DNA of 64,000 bases from Haliotis asinina (taxonomy: Eukaryota > Mollusca > Gastropoda > Lepetellida > Haliotidae): the NCBI RefSeq assembly GCF_037392515.1, contig NC_090288.1:60869673-60933672 (forward strand). The letters run 5' to 3'. The notes beneath the pieces are model-generated. The model was not told where the DNA came from. It ran no database searches and saw nothing but the letters and a program-made list of their open reading frames with translations. Each line of letters opens with the position of its first letter. Position 1 is the stretch's first letter. The position numbers and the translations under genes were made by a program. Positions 35,321 to 47,710 of this stretch are shown in pieces.

Positions 35321-35539
35321 ATACATTGTTGCAAATTCAATATTGGCTCATTTATAGAATGTTATAAGTGGGTCAGCATTATCACCACTGTGAAACGTGA
35401 CTGGTGCCCCCTCGGAAAGCAGACACACACCGCACCAGTCGCTTGAACCTTGTGTAATAGAAAGAATATTCTGGTATCCGAGGCCTACCTTAAGCCATTG
35501 CAGTTTTATGGAACCCCTTGCCACAGTGTTATACAGACA

Positions 35540-36730
35540 GGGCATCATCATGCATGCATGTATGCCATCCTTTGCCACAGAATAACATCCACATCTTTAG
35601 TTTGTGTAAGATATACGAGACATCTGGTGCCACTGAAGAATATAAACAGGAGCTTATCTTTCATCGACATGCCACCCATTACCACTGAATAATGTTGATG
35701 GCATAACATCAGCTTCTCTGTGATATAAACATTCCATCCATTGCCACTGAATATTGTGGACATGGTATTTCAAGCCATCCTGTGATATATACTGAATAAT
35801 AATTTTCAGGATATCCTAAGCCATAGTTTAACAGAAATATGACATCAAGTTCCTTAGCAACTGTGTCATATGATATGCATATGACATCTCATATATGCAT
35901 GAGATCCTTGACCACTGAGTAATATAAGTCATTTATATAGCACTGAACTCCATGCCCCACTGACATCCTCTAAGCGCATAAAATATAATGGAAATTGTAA
36001 TGTCAGATAACCCAAGCTGCTTGTGAGGTGCTAGAAGGTTAAGAGTCCTGACCTATCCCACCAGGTATCCATTTTGTGATGGGTGAACAGAGGCTTTTTT
36101 TTAGCAAACGGGCATCTTAAACCACTCTGTAAACTACACTAGATCCTTGGCCACTGACTAATATAGACATATCTTGAGTAACAGTGTGATTATGAAAATG
36201 AGATCCTTGGCCCTGACTAATTATAGATATATCTTGAGCAATAATGTGATATAAACAATGGGTCCTTGGCCACTGACTAATACAAACATGATATATTGAG
36301 CAATAGTGCAATCTGAGCAATAGGTCCTTGGGCACTGACAAATATAGACATGATATCTTGAGCAATAATGTGATATGAACATGACATCCTTGGCCACTGA
36401 ATATGATACCTTGAGTGAGTGAGTGAGTTTAGTTTAGTTTTATGCCGCATTTGGGAAACGATGGCATGTGTCAACCAAGTCAGCGAGCCTGACTACCCGA
36501 CCCCGTTAGTCGCCTCTTACGGCAAGCATAGTCGCCATGGCAAGCATGGGTTGCTGAAGGCCTGTTCTACCCCGGACCTTCACGGGTCTTGATACCTTGA
36601 ACCTCTGTGAAAATATATACATGAGACCCCATGGCACTGACTGATTTATGCATGGCATCCTTGCCCACTGAAAAATATGATACCTCAAATCATTGTGTCA
36701 TATACATGACATCCTTTGAAAATGGATAAT
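35540..36730. repeat. Decayed tandem array of ~60-75 bp units
   Basis: Recurring TCCTTGGCCACTGACTAATA, ATATCTTGAGCAATAATGTG and GTGATATGAACATGACATCC-type segments mark a degenerate tandem repeat. It carries the SINE at 36415-36589 and runs into the next array. Confidence 0.75.
36404..36600 (+). repeat. SINE insertion with 11 bp target duplication
   Basis: Body 36415-36589 begins GTGAGTGAGTTTAGTT and runs through TGTGTCAACCAAGTCAGCGA to CCTTCACGGGTCT. TGATACCTTGA flanks it on both sides (36404-36414 and 36590-36600), the mark of LINE-driven insertion. Compared with the 45675 copy it lacks an internal block of about 70-80 bases. Confidence 0.88.
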
Positions 36731-37170
36731 ATAGACACACACAGGCCCCCCAGTCACTGTGAGATAGTTATGGCCATCCTTACACTGTGTGATACAGACA
36801 GGCCGTCCAGTCACTGTGAGATACAGTTAGACCATCCTTACACAGTGTGATGCAGACAGGCCCCCCCCAGTCAATGTGAGATACAGTTAGGCCATCCTTA
36901 CACTGTGTGATACTGACAGGCCCCCCAGTCACTGTGATACAGACAGGCCGTCCAGTCACTGTGAGATACAGTTAAGCCATCCTTACACTGTGTGATACAG
37001 ACAGGCCATCCTGACAATGCATGATACCAACAGGCCATCTAGTCACTGTGTGATACTGACAGGCCATCCTGACAATGCATGATACGAACAGGTCATCTAG
37101 TCACTGTGCGACAGGGACAAGCTACCTAGTTACTGTGTGATGTGGACAGGTTATTGTGGACTGTACCCTC
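36731..37170. repeat. Tandem array, ~29 and ~57 bp units
   Basis: Units such as GACAGGCCCCCCAGTCACTG, TGAGATACAGTTAGGCCATC and CTTACACTGTGTGATA recur contiguously. Confidence 0.9.
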
Positions 37171-37551
37171 CCCTTTGTGATGTACACAAGCTGTCCCATC
37201 AACATTGGCCTTGACAGACTATCCTCTCCTTCCAAGACACTTATCATATGTTACTTGAGTAAAGTAACATGTAAGATACTTTCTTCATAACCCTCTTTCA
37301 CACCAAATATGAAGTACTGGGAACATATCTTTAATTTCTATTGTTAGCAGAGTCCCAAGTTACACACATCTTGGAGACCATGTTTGCTCGTGGAGTAGAT
37401 TAACAAGGTCTCCATAATCTATATGCCTTGCCATTTGGACTATTACAGAGAATGTCAAGGACACTTTACTTTTAGTCTAGAATAAAATACCACGGTAAGT
37501 CAAAATTACTCCAAGAAAAATAACAGAAAGAAATATCTACATACAAATCAA

Positions 37552-37557
37552 TTTATT
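37552..37557 (-). promoter_or_regulatory. Polyadenylation signal AATAAA of ATP5F1C
   Basis: AATAAA on the minus strand, about 210 bases past the stop codon and the first such hexamer downstream. A plausible 3' end lies near 37535. 37200-37550 otherwise holds nothing recognisable. Confidence 0.6.
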
Positions 37558-37768
37558 TTTTTGAGTGTTAACATTCAAATACAGACTGGTCAGCAAACCG
37601 AACTTTCTGACGAAAACTGCACTGTTCAGCACTAAACAGATTTTTCCAAAGCCTCTCAAAGGTGTTGAGGGCAGTCGGGCAAGACGAACGCTTGTTTCGC
37701 CCATCCTGACTGTAAATGGTCCTATTTGTAGCTTATGTACAAATGCTGATGACTAAAACGGGCAACTA

Positions 37769-40700
37769 TTAAAGTGCAGAAGCACCAGAGATGATTTCAA
37801 TCAATTCCCTGGTAATCACTGCCTGTCTGGTTCTGTTGAAGGTCAAGGTCAGCTTGTCAATCATTTCTCCTGGAAAATAAGACCAATCAGTTACAAATTC
37901 ATTGAAAGAGGGAGAGGATCGTAACAGAAAGCCAGTCAATTATGAAGAAACATTACGTTAAATGACCTGATAAAATATGTCCCCAAAAGTCATTTAGAGG
38001 TGAGTGTAACACATGGCATGGAAAAAAAAAATCAAGATAAAAATATCACCCACTTGACAAAACTGCTATTTTATGCTAACCGAACAGTTTTTCATGTTAA
38101 CATTTCCAATAATAGATAATAGAAAGAAAAATATTTTGCACCTACGAGCTGATTACCCATAACTGTTGCCTGATTGGCTAATACTGAATATTTTAACCAT
38201 TAATTATGTGTTTATATACTTATCCTATCTCACAATAAGCACTTCTCTCCCTTGCTTCGACACTAAGTGGAATGATGTAAACCTTTCTCCTTAGGCTAAA
38301 CTTTCTCCTTTCCTCTTGTTTATTTGCCCATACATTACATGCTACATTCTTTATAAGACAGCTTCCAAGTTGTCATGAAAAGCATGTAGCGTGCCACACT
38401 ATCCAACAATGTGACAACCTTTGAATCATCACTCTCGTGTTTGGAGCCACTGGATTATCTTATCCTTCGATAATCTACATAGCGGGAAGATTGGGAAGGA
38501 ATCCATCATATGAGATGGGATAAGTACACCAATATACAATCAAGAGTTAACATTTTCAAATTTGTAAACTTATCCTATCTCATGGTATGCTCTTATCCCA
38601 CAGTCGGACGGCGGGACGCAGATGCCCTATGTCTGGACAGTGCTCCAATGCGATGTTGTGTTACCCATGACGAAGGCAAAATAGGCCTTGCCCTGCCACG
38701 ATTTACAAGGTAGGCCTACTCCCATAAATTAATTAATGTGGGTGAAAGAGAAGCACACAGCTCATGGTTATAAAATTCAGTTTCGGACATCAAACTGACC
38801 CTCATTTCTTTTTATAAGCTAAGTCAAATGATGAGCCTGGCAATGTTGGGGCTGGAAGGAAACACAAACTACAGGATTTCAGGAGTGACACACATTACTG
38901 ACGTAATTGCTTGAAAGATTAGAGGTCAGGAAACATCAAATATTAGACCCTTCATGACAAAGAACCGTGCTCCAGATCCATCCATTTACAGAACTGGTAG
39001 TATCTCTGTGTCTTAGCATAAGACTAAGTGAAGTAGTTCTAACCCATAACAAGAATAACAAAGACAGAAATCAGGTTCCGACTTCTATTCTGGAAAACAC
39101 AGGAAAGCAGCCACTGCATGTTGTGTTGTTGTGCTAAAACAAGGGGTCCAAGCTGGTATAGGCCTTAGACATCCTTGACTGAAAGATCCATTAAGTAGTG
39201 GGAGAAGACTGAATCAGATCTCCAAAATTCCTTCCACAACAACGTTGAGAAAGCAGTTCTGTGCAGAGCCATCGCAGAAGTTCATGGCCATGTCTCATGC
39301 AGATTGAAAGCTGTTGAAGGTGATAATCCAGCAAAGGCATAAGCCTGTAAGATGGTGGCCCTCACCCAGAAGGATAAAGGGGAGTGAGACATGTTTGAGA
39401 CAGGTTTGCCAAAATGGCGGTGATCCTTAGAGGCAGCAAGGAAAATGCACAAAGCCCTAACGGTGCACAGCTTCAGCTCTCCAGCATCGCTGAGCCCAAG
39501 GATTATGCACAACGAAAATATGATTAGATCGTCCAGGCATCTGACTCTTTGCTAGGCAGTCCCAGAGGAGACTGAGGAAGACTTTGCCATGTTTCTTTCT
39601 CTTGAAGTGGACTCTGTTGACATCCAAAAGTATGGAGTTCAGAAATCCGAGCAGCTGTAGATAAGTCCAGAAGAAAGAACGTTTTGAAAGAAATCAGCTC
39701 TAGGGGATCTTAGTCCTTTGAGATCAAATGACGCATGACCACTGACAAATAATATGCAGGTGGTCAAAATTTCTTAGACTGACCAGCCAACTTGAAGGAC
39801 CAGAGCAAATACTGTAGATCAGGAACCAAGGAGACCTTAGAGCCTGTGTTGATGGCCAATACCAAGCTGACAGCAGCAAGGTTAAGTAGAAAATGTGGTC
39901 CGTTTAAGCTTCCTGGATCACTGCAAATGCTGAAGAAACTATGCAATAACCTGGAGAGAAGCAGAAATTGTAGATACAATACCTATGGACTTAATATCCC
40001 TCAAAACATTTCAAATTATCATCTGCATGTTGCGCCAGATCTACAAATTAACTCCTGGCTGTTGAATCTGCCTAGTTGACCGCAGTTTTCGAATTACTCT
40101 GGGTAGGAGAGCTGGAGTAGGGAAGGTGCAGACCCTCCCAAGAGATCACCTGGGCGTCGAGGCCCAAAGCCAGTTAATCCTGTATTAGACAGACAAACAT
40201 AGGGATCCAATGATTGAATCGCACTGGGATTCGATCTACTTGGGGTCTTGATGATTTCCTGAAAGATATGTGGGTTCAATTGCCACAGCCAGTCGTGGTA
40301 GACAGCCAGTCGGAGCAAGACAGCACATCTGCAATGATGTTCCTGACTTTGGGAATATGTCTCGCTCAAGTATCAATGGTGAGGGGGTCGATAAGATGAT
40401 AGAACCAAAACGCCAGCTGATTAAGGTTGACTGATCCTGTTGACCCGAGATGAATTATGTACCAGATGACTGTGAAGCTGTCAGACTGGATCAGCAGGGA
40501 GGGGCCTTGAAGTTCTTTTGTGCAATGCTTAATGGCTTGCAGAACTGCCACGAACTCTAGCTCATTGTCAGTTAACGGAACCAGATGCTGTATTTCCACC
40601 CATCTGTGCTGAGGGATGAAAATCATGCCTTATGCTTGTCAAATGTTGCCCTGATGCACTGACGTTTCTGGGTTGGTGTTAGTTCCAACTTTGAAACGTT

Positions 40701-43700
40701 AAACAGCCAATCGAGTTGCTTGAGGAGGCAGGAGTTCCCAGTTGTGCCCTTGTTTCGATGAGTCAGTCCTTAAGGACCCCACTCCTAACCCTGTGGTCAG
40801 ACCTGGGAGGACTTCTGGAGGAGCCAACATGAGAAGACTTGCCACTTCTAACTGGCCACAATAAATGGGATGAAGTCCCGCTTGAGATTGCCTAAAAAGA
40901 GGAGTCTGTCTCTGTTTCAAGGAATCTTACAGATGGTATTTCTGGAGATTCATTAGTTCCACTCACTGAAATTGAGTTTCCCTATCCACCTTCACAGAAA
41001 CATCCCTGGTCATGCCATTAAATAGCGACTCTGAAGACCATGGTTGACAGAAGAGCTCAGCTTTAAACCTGTCATCCCACGAGGATATATTGAGAGGGCC
41101 ATGATGCAGAAGTACCAGGAGATAACCAAACAAATGTGACAAATGGTCCAGTACGATCTCAAATTGGTCCAGTATAAGGGACATACTGTGTCGTATCCTG
41201 CACTGGCCTTCATGATTCTGGTAAAATCCAAGTAGAGAAAGGTGAGGAGGCATGTACCCCTAATAAAGTTGTGGCACGATGAGACCAAAAATCTTAACCC
41301 TGATGTCTTATCCAAACAGCCATACCTATGTATTGAATGGGACGTTCCTGGTGAAGCATATGTACAGAAACCCACTGAGGAAAATGAGGACAAGAACAAG
41401 GATGGGATGCCTCATATGAAAATGAGATCGTTGATCCGTTGAACTGGAGACTGCAGTCTGGGTTGATAACTGATCCAGGAGTAATGGAAAGCATAGTCCT
41501 AATGTCCTGTTACTGGGAAATAGCCTGGAGGGTGGCAGAATGCTCAACAACTACCATACTGGTTGGCACTGAAGGAGGACTCAGGCTGGAAAGTTGACAG
41601 CCGTACAGATTCTGGAGATATCTGTTAAGTCTGAGGACGCACTCATAAAAATTTTCACTGGAGTGAGGAGACTGACTGATGAGCAGTGATAGTAGGACGC
41701 TTGAACTTGACTTTTTTGGCTGGGACTGTCAAACGAAGCTGCATAACTTACTCTATCAGCAACACAGTATGTGCAAGCCCTCGTGTGATCCCCGAAAACC
41801 TCAAAGGTAAGATGTGTGCATTTCTCACACTAATGTCCTATTTACATTATCCAACACAATGGACACAGGAAAAATGTAGGTCACTAGCTGAGAAAATCTT
41901 GTAGCATTAGGTACATTTTTTCCACTTGGACTGATCAGTCTTCCCCATGATGTTAATGTTATTAAAGAAAACGAGTATAGTGAATCATGTGCACACTCAG
42001 GTGTGACAAGGAGAGTGATGATTCAAAGGTGGTCACATGGTTAGATAGTGGGGCATGCTGCATGTTGCATGCTTTTCATGACAAGTGGGAAGATATCTTG
42101 TAAAGAAGGTAGCATGTAGTGCTTGGGTCAATGGACACAACTGACCTAGGGATAAAAGTTTACATAATTCCATTCAGTGTTGACACAAGAGAGAGTGGTG
42201 TGTACCGCGAGATAGGATAGGTTTAAACATATGGACGGTGCGACGTTAGTTATCACTGAATTTGTAGTTGTTGATAAAGCATTACATCTAGGTATTCACA
42301 AACTGTTGACATGGTTACATATCCTTAAATCCGTAACAGTTTACTTTTGTCACATTGATGGTTTTTGCACTAACCTGCATTCTTGCTGGCAGCATCCATA
42401 GCTGTCATACGAGAGCTCTGCTCACTACACGAGGCCTCCTTCAGGGCGTAGTAGATGAGGCTGGCCAGAGCATACTCATTGTATGAGCGCACTACATCTT
42501 CATCAAGACTGTCATACACGTTGAGCTTCTCAGCACCACTAACGCTATCAAGAGAGAACAGCGGCAGCTCGGTTGTCGTGTAGGAGACCACACTCCTGAA
42601 ATCAGAGAAGTTTTGTGTTACCAGCAATAAGCGAAAACATTAAAAGGATAAAAAATATTAATTTATAACCACAAACAATGTGAAGAAATCTGAAAACATG
42701 ACCAAAAACTGACATAATTACACTGATGCATCTTTGGACTGTTGCACTGGGTATTGCCCAAGATATACAAGGGTGGCCATTATTGCGTCCAGAATTTACA
42801 GCAAATATTGCTGGTCTATACACTAATTTATAGCTAATAATTCAAATGCTTTACATATTTACCTCAAAAGGAGGTAGGAGCATCAGGGGTCAAGTGAGAA
42901 ATCATTAATTTCCAATCATGTTTTGGCATACATACATTGTTTTCAACTTACTTGAAGATGTTGAAGATCATTGTTCCATGATCATACTTATAGCCAGACT
43001 CCAACAAGGCGCCGGCTATCAAACTTGCATCTGCAAACACTGGGGGCCGCTTGCCAATGTCATTAAATGACATCAATATGTTGTTTGGGTACTGCCTGGA
43101 GAAACACAAGATCACAAGTATAACAATGTGTATTTCAGTGTTGTATTGGTAATTCTAAGATGCTTCGGTGAAAGATCAAAGGCGCTGACAATACTTTATC
43201 ATGTGCACTTTTTGCATTACATCACAATGTGTTGACGTCACTGCACCATTCCAGTCTGCCCCCTCATAATCGAACTTTTTTTGCATTACGTCACAATGTA
43301 ACCGACGTTACGATGGATGTCAGTTGCTATCACCTCGTACAGCCTCCCACAGTAAACTGCTTCATCGCATCCCGTTTCTTGTTTTGCAGTTGCATCACAC
43401 AGCTAACATCACTGGTGAAAACATTACATTTATGTTTTCCAAAGGATAAAATGCCTCATAGTTCGACTCAAAATTTTACAGAGACACAGTAATGTTTGCA
43501 ATGTTTACATTCCCACAATGCAATCGTGGAATGTCGCATGACTAGTCAGCTTCAGCTGAATGTGCTGATCTAAACTTTCGTTGGTAGTAGAAATGAGACG
43601 GTCATTTTGCCTTGTATGGTTTAAGAGAATCACAGATGTAATTAAAATGATCTAGAGAAGATATTTAACCCAAACAAAAACCTTCACCAAACTGTTCATC

Positions 43701-46700
43701 ATTTGTTTTTCTAGTAATGTTTGTCTTAACGCTGACACGTCAAAAGAACAGAGTGTTAGTAAGCCCTGCATGAGGATTCTTAACACCGTCACAGACACCG
43801 TCGTTTGTTTTCTGCCACAGATTAATCAAAATTAGGCTTAGAAACTATTAAATACGACGTCTTAGAAAAGAGATACAGTTCGTTCTACCACCATGTATAG
43901 TGTAATAAAGCACACTTTCACCTTGAACTATTATAGTTAAAGCAAGCGAGCGTGCTCTAACTATAATAGATCAGGGTGAAAGTGTGCTTTATTACACTAT
44001 ACATGATGGTAGAATGAACTGTATTTCTTAACTCACATCTATTTCGGCAATGTTAGGGAATTCAATAAATGTATAATTCCATTATTTCAAAATGTCAAAG
44101 ACATTGAGTTTTCTCTGGTTTTTTTTCATAAAACCAGTAGATTATTTACTTGCTTGTGTACACAACCAAGATTAGACTACTAAGGACCTCATACTAAGGG
44201 GTAGGCATACTGTTTCAAGCTTCAGGAACCTATTCAATGTGCATGTGTTATGAGCGCAGCGCAGCATAGCTGTTGAAACCACTTTTTTCCCAGCGCTTCG
44301 GGAAAATTAGTGAATCATTTGAACTCCGATTTTGCTGGCTTTTTTTCATCACATTTTCTTTCAACTTTACAAGCTGAATTGGCATTTTCGATGATTTGTT
44401 TCTGTAAATGAATAACGAAAGGTATCAGAATCTGCAAAGTTGTGTTTTATGTTGTATGTGACCTTTAAGATATCTTAAAAGTGGATGGAAATATCCCTTC
44501 TGTTATCCCACACTGGCCTTACACTGTAGTAACACTACTATCACTCCAACATTTTGTATAATGTGAGAAATTATACATGGTAGTCAGTACTTTGGAGTTA
44601 AACACACCTTTGTAACATGGCTTTGGATTTATCTCCAATACAGACTATCTTGGTGTCAATGCCCGGTTTCTGTGATGCAAGTGTTGTACGGATGTGTTTT
44701 ACAACACTGCTGTGGATACCTCCACAGAGACCTCTATCAGAGGTCACAGCTACGATCAGGTGGTTTGGCTGGTTGGCATCCTGTTCAACCTCAGCCTTCT
44801 CATAAAAAGCTGAAAACACAAAACAAACTCATGCCAAATTTTATGGCTGTTTAATGGTGTAGCAAAACCAAAAATATAGGTGGAAATAATTCTGAGTTTT
44901 GCATCTGAACAAAACATTACCCAGGTTTCAGATTAGTTCTTTTGTAAGACACTAATGATCCTAAAAAGGGTCCAAAACGATTTTGCCCAAATTCAGAACA
45001 TATGCAGTTGGCATCAAACTTCACTGACTCAAAGTTCACATGAAAATGAAAAACAAATGAATCACTCTTAACATTTCTTATCACCTTTTTGTTGTAATCT
45101 ACTCTAAAGTGGACTGAATTATATTGGGCTTGTACACAAAAAACCATTTGTTTTATTTATTGACATGTTTAATTTAAGAATATGTAACTATTTTGTTTCA
45201 AACCTTTTAGAATCTTGATGAGGAAAAAATTTCTTACCCTTAGCTCCTAATCCATAAGGTCTTGCAGGACGGAGCTCTCGCTCAGCACGGGAGAACTTGG
45301 CAGCTGACACCATTTTCATGGACTTGGTGATCTTTTGAATGTTAGTGACGGACTTGAGCCGGATACGAACTTATTAGAAATCAACAGAGGTAACTTTTAG
45401 AGGAATCTTTGTCAATCTTTGGCTTTCGGTTTCCTATTTTTTACAACACAATGAGAATACTAATTCGAGTGAAGCATTAGAAAAGTTGTAAAAGACAAGC
45501 TTAACACAAAATTTCACATAACTCTAGAGACCATATACCGTATACTGTCTGACAACTCATATTAAACAGTCAGAATGTTTACGTAGAGCTTTCCAGCTTT
45601 ATTAAGCTGACTTGTGAGCATGTTTATGCAGGAAATGTGAATCAGAATAATGTAACAAAAGGAGAACTTTACTAGTGAGTAAGTGAGTTTAGTTTTATGC
45701 TGCACTCAGTAATATTTCAGATATATGGCAGTGGTCTGTAAATAATCGTGTCTGGACAGACAATCCAGTGATCAACAGCTTGACCATCAATCTACCAAAT
45801 GGGATACGATGACATGTGTCAACCAAGTCAGTGAGCCTGACTACCCAATCCTGTTATTTGCCAATTACGACAGGCATGCGTTACTGAAGACCAATTCTAA
45901 CACAGATGTTCACAGGTGAAGAATGTTGACAAATAAATGTACAAAACTAGACATCACATTTTGAGTTGAATAGTAAAAAATGAAGCCATACTTACTATCC
46001 TTCAGTGTTGCCATGCCCCGCACTTGGGTGCTTGGGAAGATAGAAATATACATGGTAAATAGCAAAGAGCCAGATGTTCAGTTTCCGCCAATTAATAAAT
46101 GGAGAAACTTGTTCATTCCTGTCTCGAATATTTTACCAACATACAAGAAAGTGGCACATTTCAACTCTAAAAAATATGGTATATCACACAAGAGGCTTTG
46201 TGACTATATTCAAAATTCTGACTGTCCCTCAATTACTGTCCCTATACTATCACTCATGAATATATAAGCATACTACTTCATTAAAAAGATAATTAGCTTG
46301 AGTTTAGTTCGAGAAATTTCATTATAATGTGTTCAGCTAAGTTCCTATTTTTATTAATGTGAATTCCTAATTTTTTTTTCTGCTCTGGATGCAATTCTTA
46401 GGATCCAGTGTACAACTAAAAGAGAATGAAATTTGCACAGCAACCTTTAACAAAGGATAAATAAAGCACATTATTACGACTAGAAAATGTTTACCTTGAG
46501 ATTAGTTTAAAAACACTTTCAAAAATTATCTGTGCATTGCCAGTCGCCACTTAAGTTGACAAAATCTTTCCCCAGATAACACTGAACCAATTTTGGAAAT
46601 ATTTGCTAGAAGATGAGTTAACCAAACTATTCGCAGCCTACAGTAACAACAAAAGCATTATTTGGGTCAAACAACCCTCATGATTGTAAAAGGTTCTTTC

Positions 46701-47594
46701 ATTTATAGTAAATGACAGCCCTCCAACGATTTGTCTCTTTGGAAAACTAGCACTTGATTTGAACAAGACATTTCAGATTTAATGTTTCTTCTAAATGGCA
46801 TTGAAGTTATTAACATTATATAATAACAAACATAACATTAACAGCAAACAAGTGTCACATGCCACAAATAACAACTTCTGACAGTCGTGAAATATTCAGT
46901 CAGGCACTGGGGCTGACTGGTTGGTGGTTTCTGTCTGACTGGGTGAATATGTGAGTCAGGCGCTCCTTGTGAACACTGATATAGAAAACCCTAACCCCTA
47001 GAAATAATCATAATAATATGGAGAATACATTTCAAGGCAGGGCAGGGTTATGGCCGGAACTCTTACTGGCAGAGGAGAGGAGGAGACTCTAATCACCACA
47101 ATGATTTTTTTTCTGACAATGAGAAGATTATACCATAACAAAAATGAAGCAGTTGTTGTGACTGACTATATGTTGACACGTTCTGATCAACATTATCGGT
47201 AACCCTATAACATGGTTAAATGTTGGTCAACATGTAGAACAGCTCAAAGGCGTTTCTAAGCAGGTAGATTACACAAGCAACTATTACACAAAATTGTGTT
47301 CGTAGAACACCATTTGGACACATTTCATTTCAAAACCAAACTACATAGTACATACAGATATGGTGAATGTATGCTTTTCGGATCAATCACCTTGAAATTG
47401 ACTTTGATGTTGCATGTGGTAAAATAGTTAGTAACAGACAAGAGATGCCTTTGATTCACCAGTTCAGCACTGCCTATGTTATAAATGTCGAAATTTTCAA
47501 ATTATTTTGAACATGTAACTTAGACAATGTCACAAACAACTACACACCATTGCGGTGAAATTACTTGCACCGTGCGTGATAACATGGCTTCCAT
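37769..47594 (-). CDS. ATP5F1C: Mitochondrial ATP synthase subunit gamma, 7 coding exons, 293 aa
   Basis: The gamma subunit is the central rotor shaft of F1-ATPase in the mitochondrial matrix; it couples proton flow through Fo to ATP synthesis. Coding exons (minus): 47594-47548, 46030-45996, 45369-45238, 44809-44608, 43095-42952, 42595-42375 and 37869-37769 (stop TAA). All have AG/GT borders and the 882 nt sum keeps frame. A short presequence ([21 protein letters not shown]) precedes MATLKD, the usual mature N-terminus. Family landmarks follow: [19 protein letters not shown] (35-53), [12 protein letters not shown] (91-102), SVVSY (188-192) and the C-terminal MDAASKN / [17 protein letters not shown]. 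Human gamma is about 298 aa. The first ATG (47594) has A at -3 and G at +4; an in-frame ATG at 47585 is the alternative. Intron 6 (4.5 kb) holds a DIRS fossil, intron 4 a palindrome and a THAP-element piece, intron 2 a SINE. Confidence 0.97.
38218..42232 (-). mobile_element. DIRS-type retroelement fossil in ATP5F1C intron 6
   Basis: About 4.0 kb bounded by inverted repeats of roughly 220 bases (38218-38439 and 42010-42232; shared TTGAATCATCACTCTC and CATGAAAAGCATG blocks). On the minus strand, 40626-40366 resembles the RNase H part of DIRS elements ([16 protein letters not shown]), and 39512-39282 resembles their tyrosine recombinase ([13 protein letters not shown], then [15 protein letters not shown]). 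Reverse transcriptase-like remains are expected about 40700-41500 but are poorly preserved. Short repeats of the end sequence at 38508-38524 and 38569-38584 recall the internal complementary region of DIRS elements. It is broken many times over and looks old. It lies in the sense direction of the host gene. Confidence 0.7.
43867..44033. repeat. 167 bp palindrome (fold-back element)
   Basis: Arms of about 75 bases, including GTGTAATAAAGCACACTTTC and its complement, close on a loop rich in AAGCAAGCGAGCGTGCTCTA. Identity of the arms is above about 85 percent by eye. It lies in ATP5F1C intron 4. Confidence 0.88.
44136..44468 (+). mobile_element. THAP-bearing transposon, truncated copy C
   Basis: Corresponds to the last 335 bases of copy A (from about 26749 to the end), including GTAGATTATTTACTTG and an end ATGTGACCTTTAA. 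It lacks the THAP region and the left end. It lies in ATP5F1C intron 4 and is more diverged than copies A and B are from each other. Confidence 0.8.
45675..45920 (+). repeat. SINE, long form, in ATP5F1C intron 2
   Basis: Begins GTGAGTAAGTGAGTTTAGTT and continues with TATGGCAGTGGTCTGTAAAT, CAGACAATCCAGTGATCAAC, TGTGTCAACCAAGTCAGTGA and a tail near GATGTTCACAGGTGAAG. It is the most complete copy of this family in the window, but diverged. Confidence 0.8.
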
Positions 47595-47710
47595 CTTGCC
47601 GGTCACCACAGCGAGGACGAATAGCTCAGGGGAAACAATTCTACCAGTTCGAATATTGCATACCACTCATAAATATCAGTTGAAGCTCGCGTACGGTATT
47701 ATCTCCGGAT

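Noticed and set aside
44617-44854. Plus-strand frames opposite ATP5F1C exon 4
   Set aside because: They are antisense to a clearly conserved exon.
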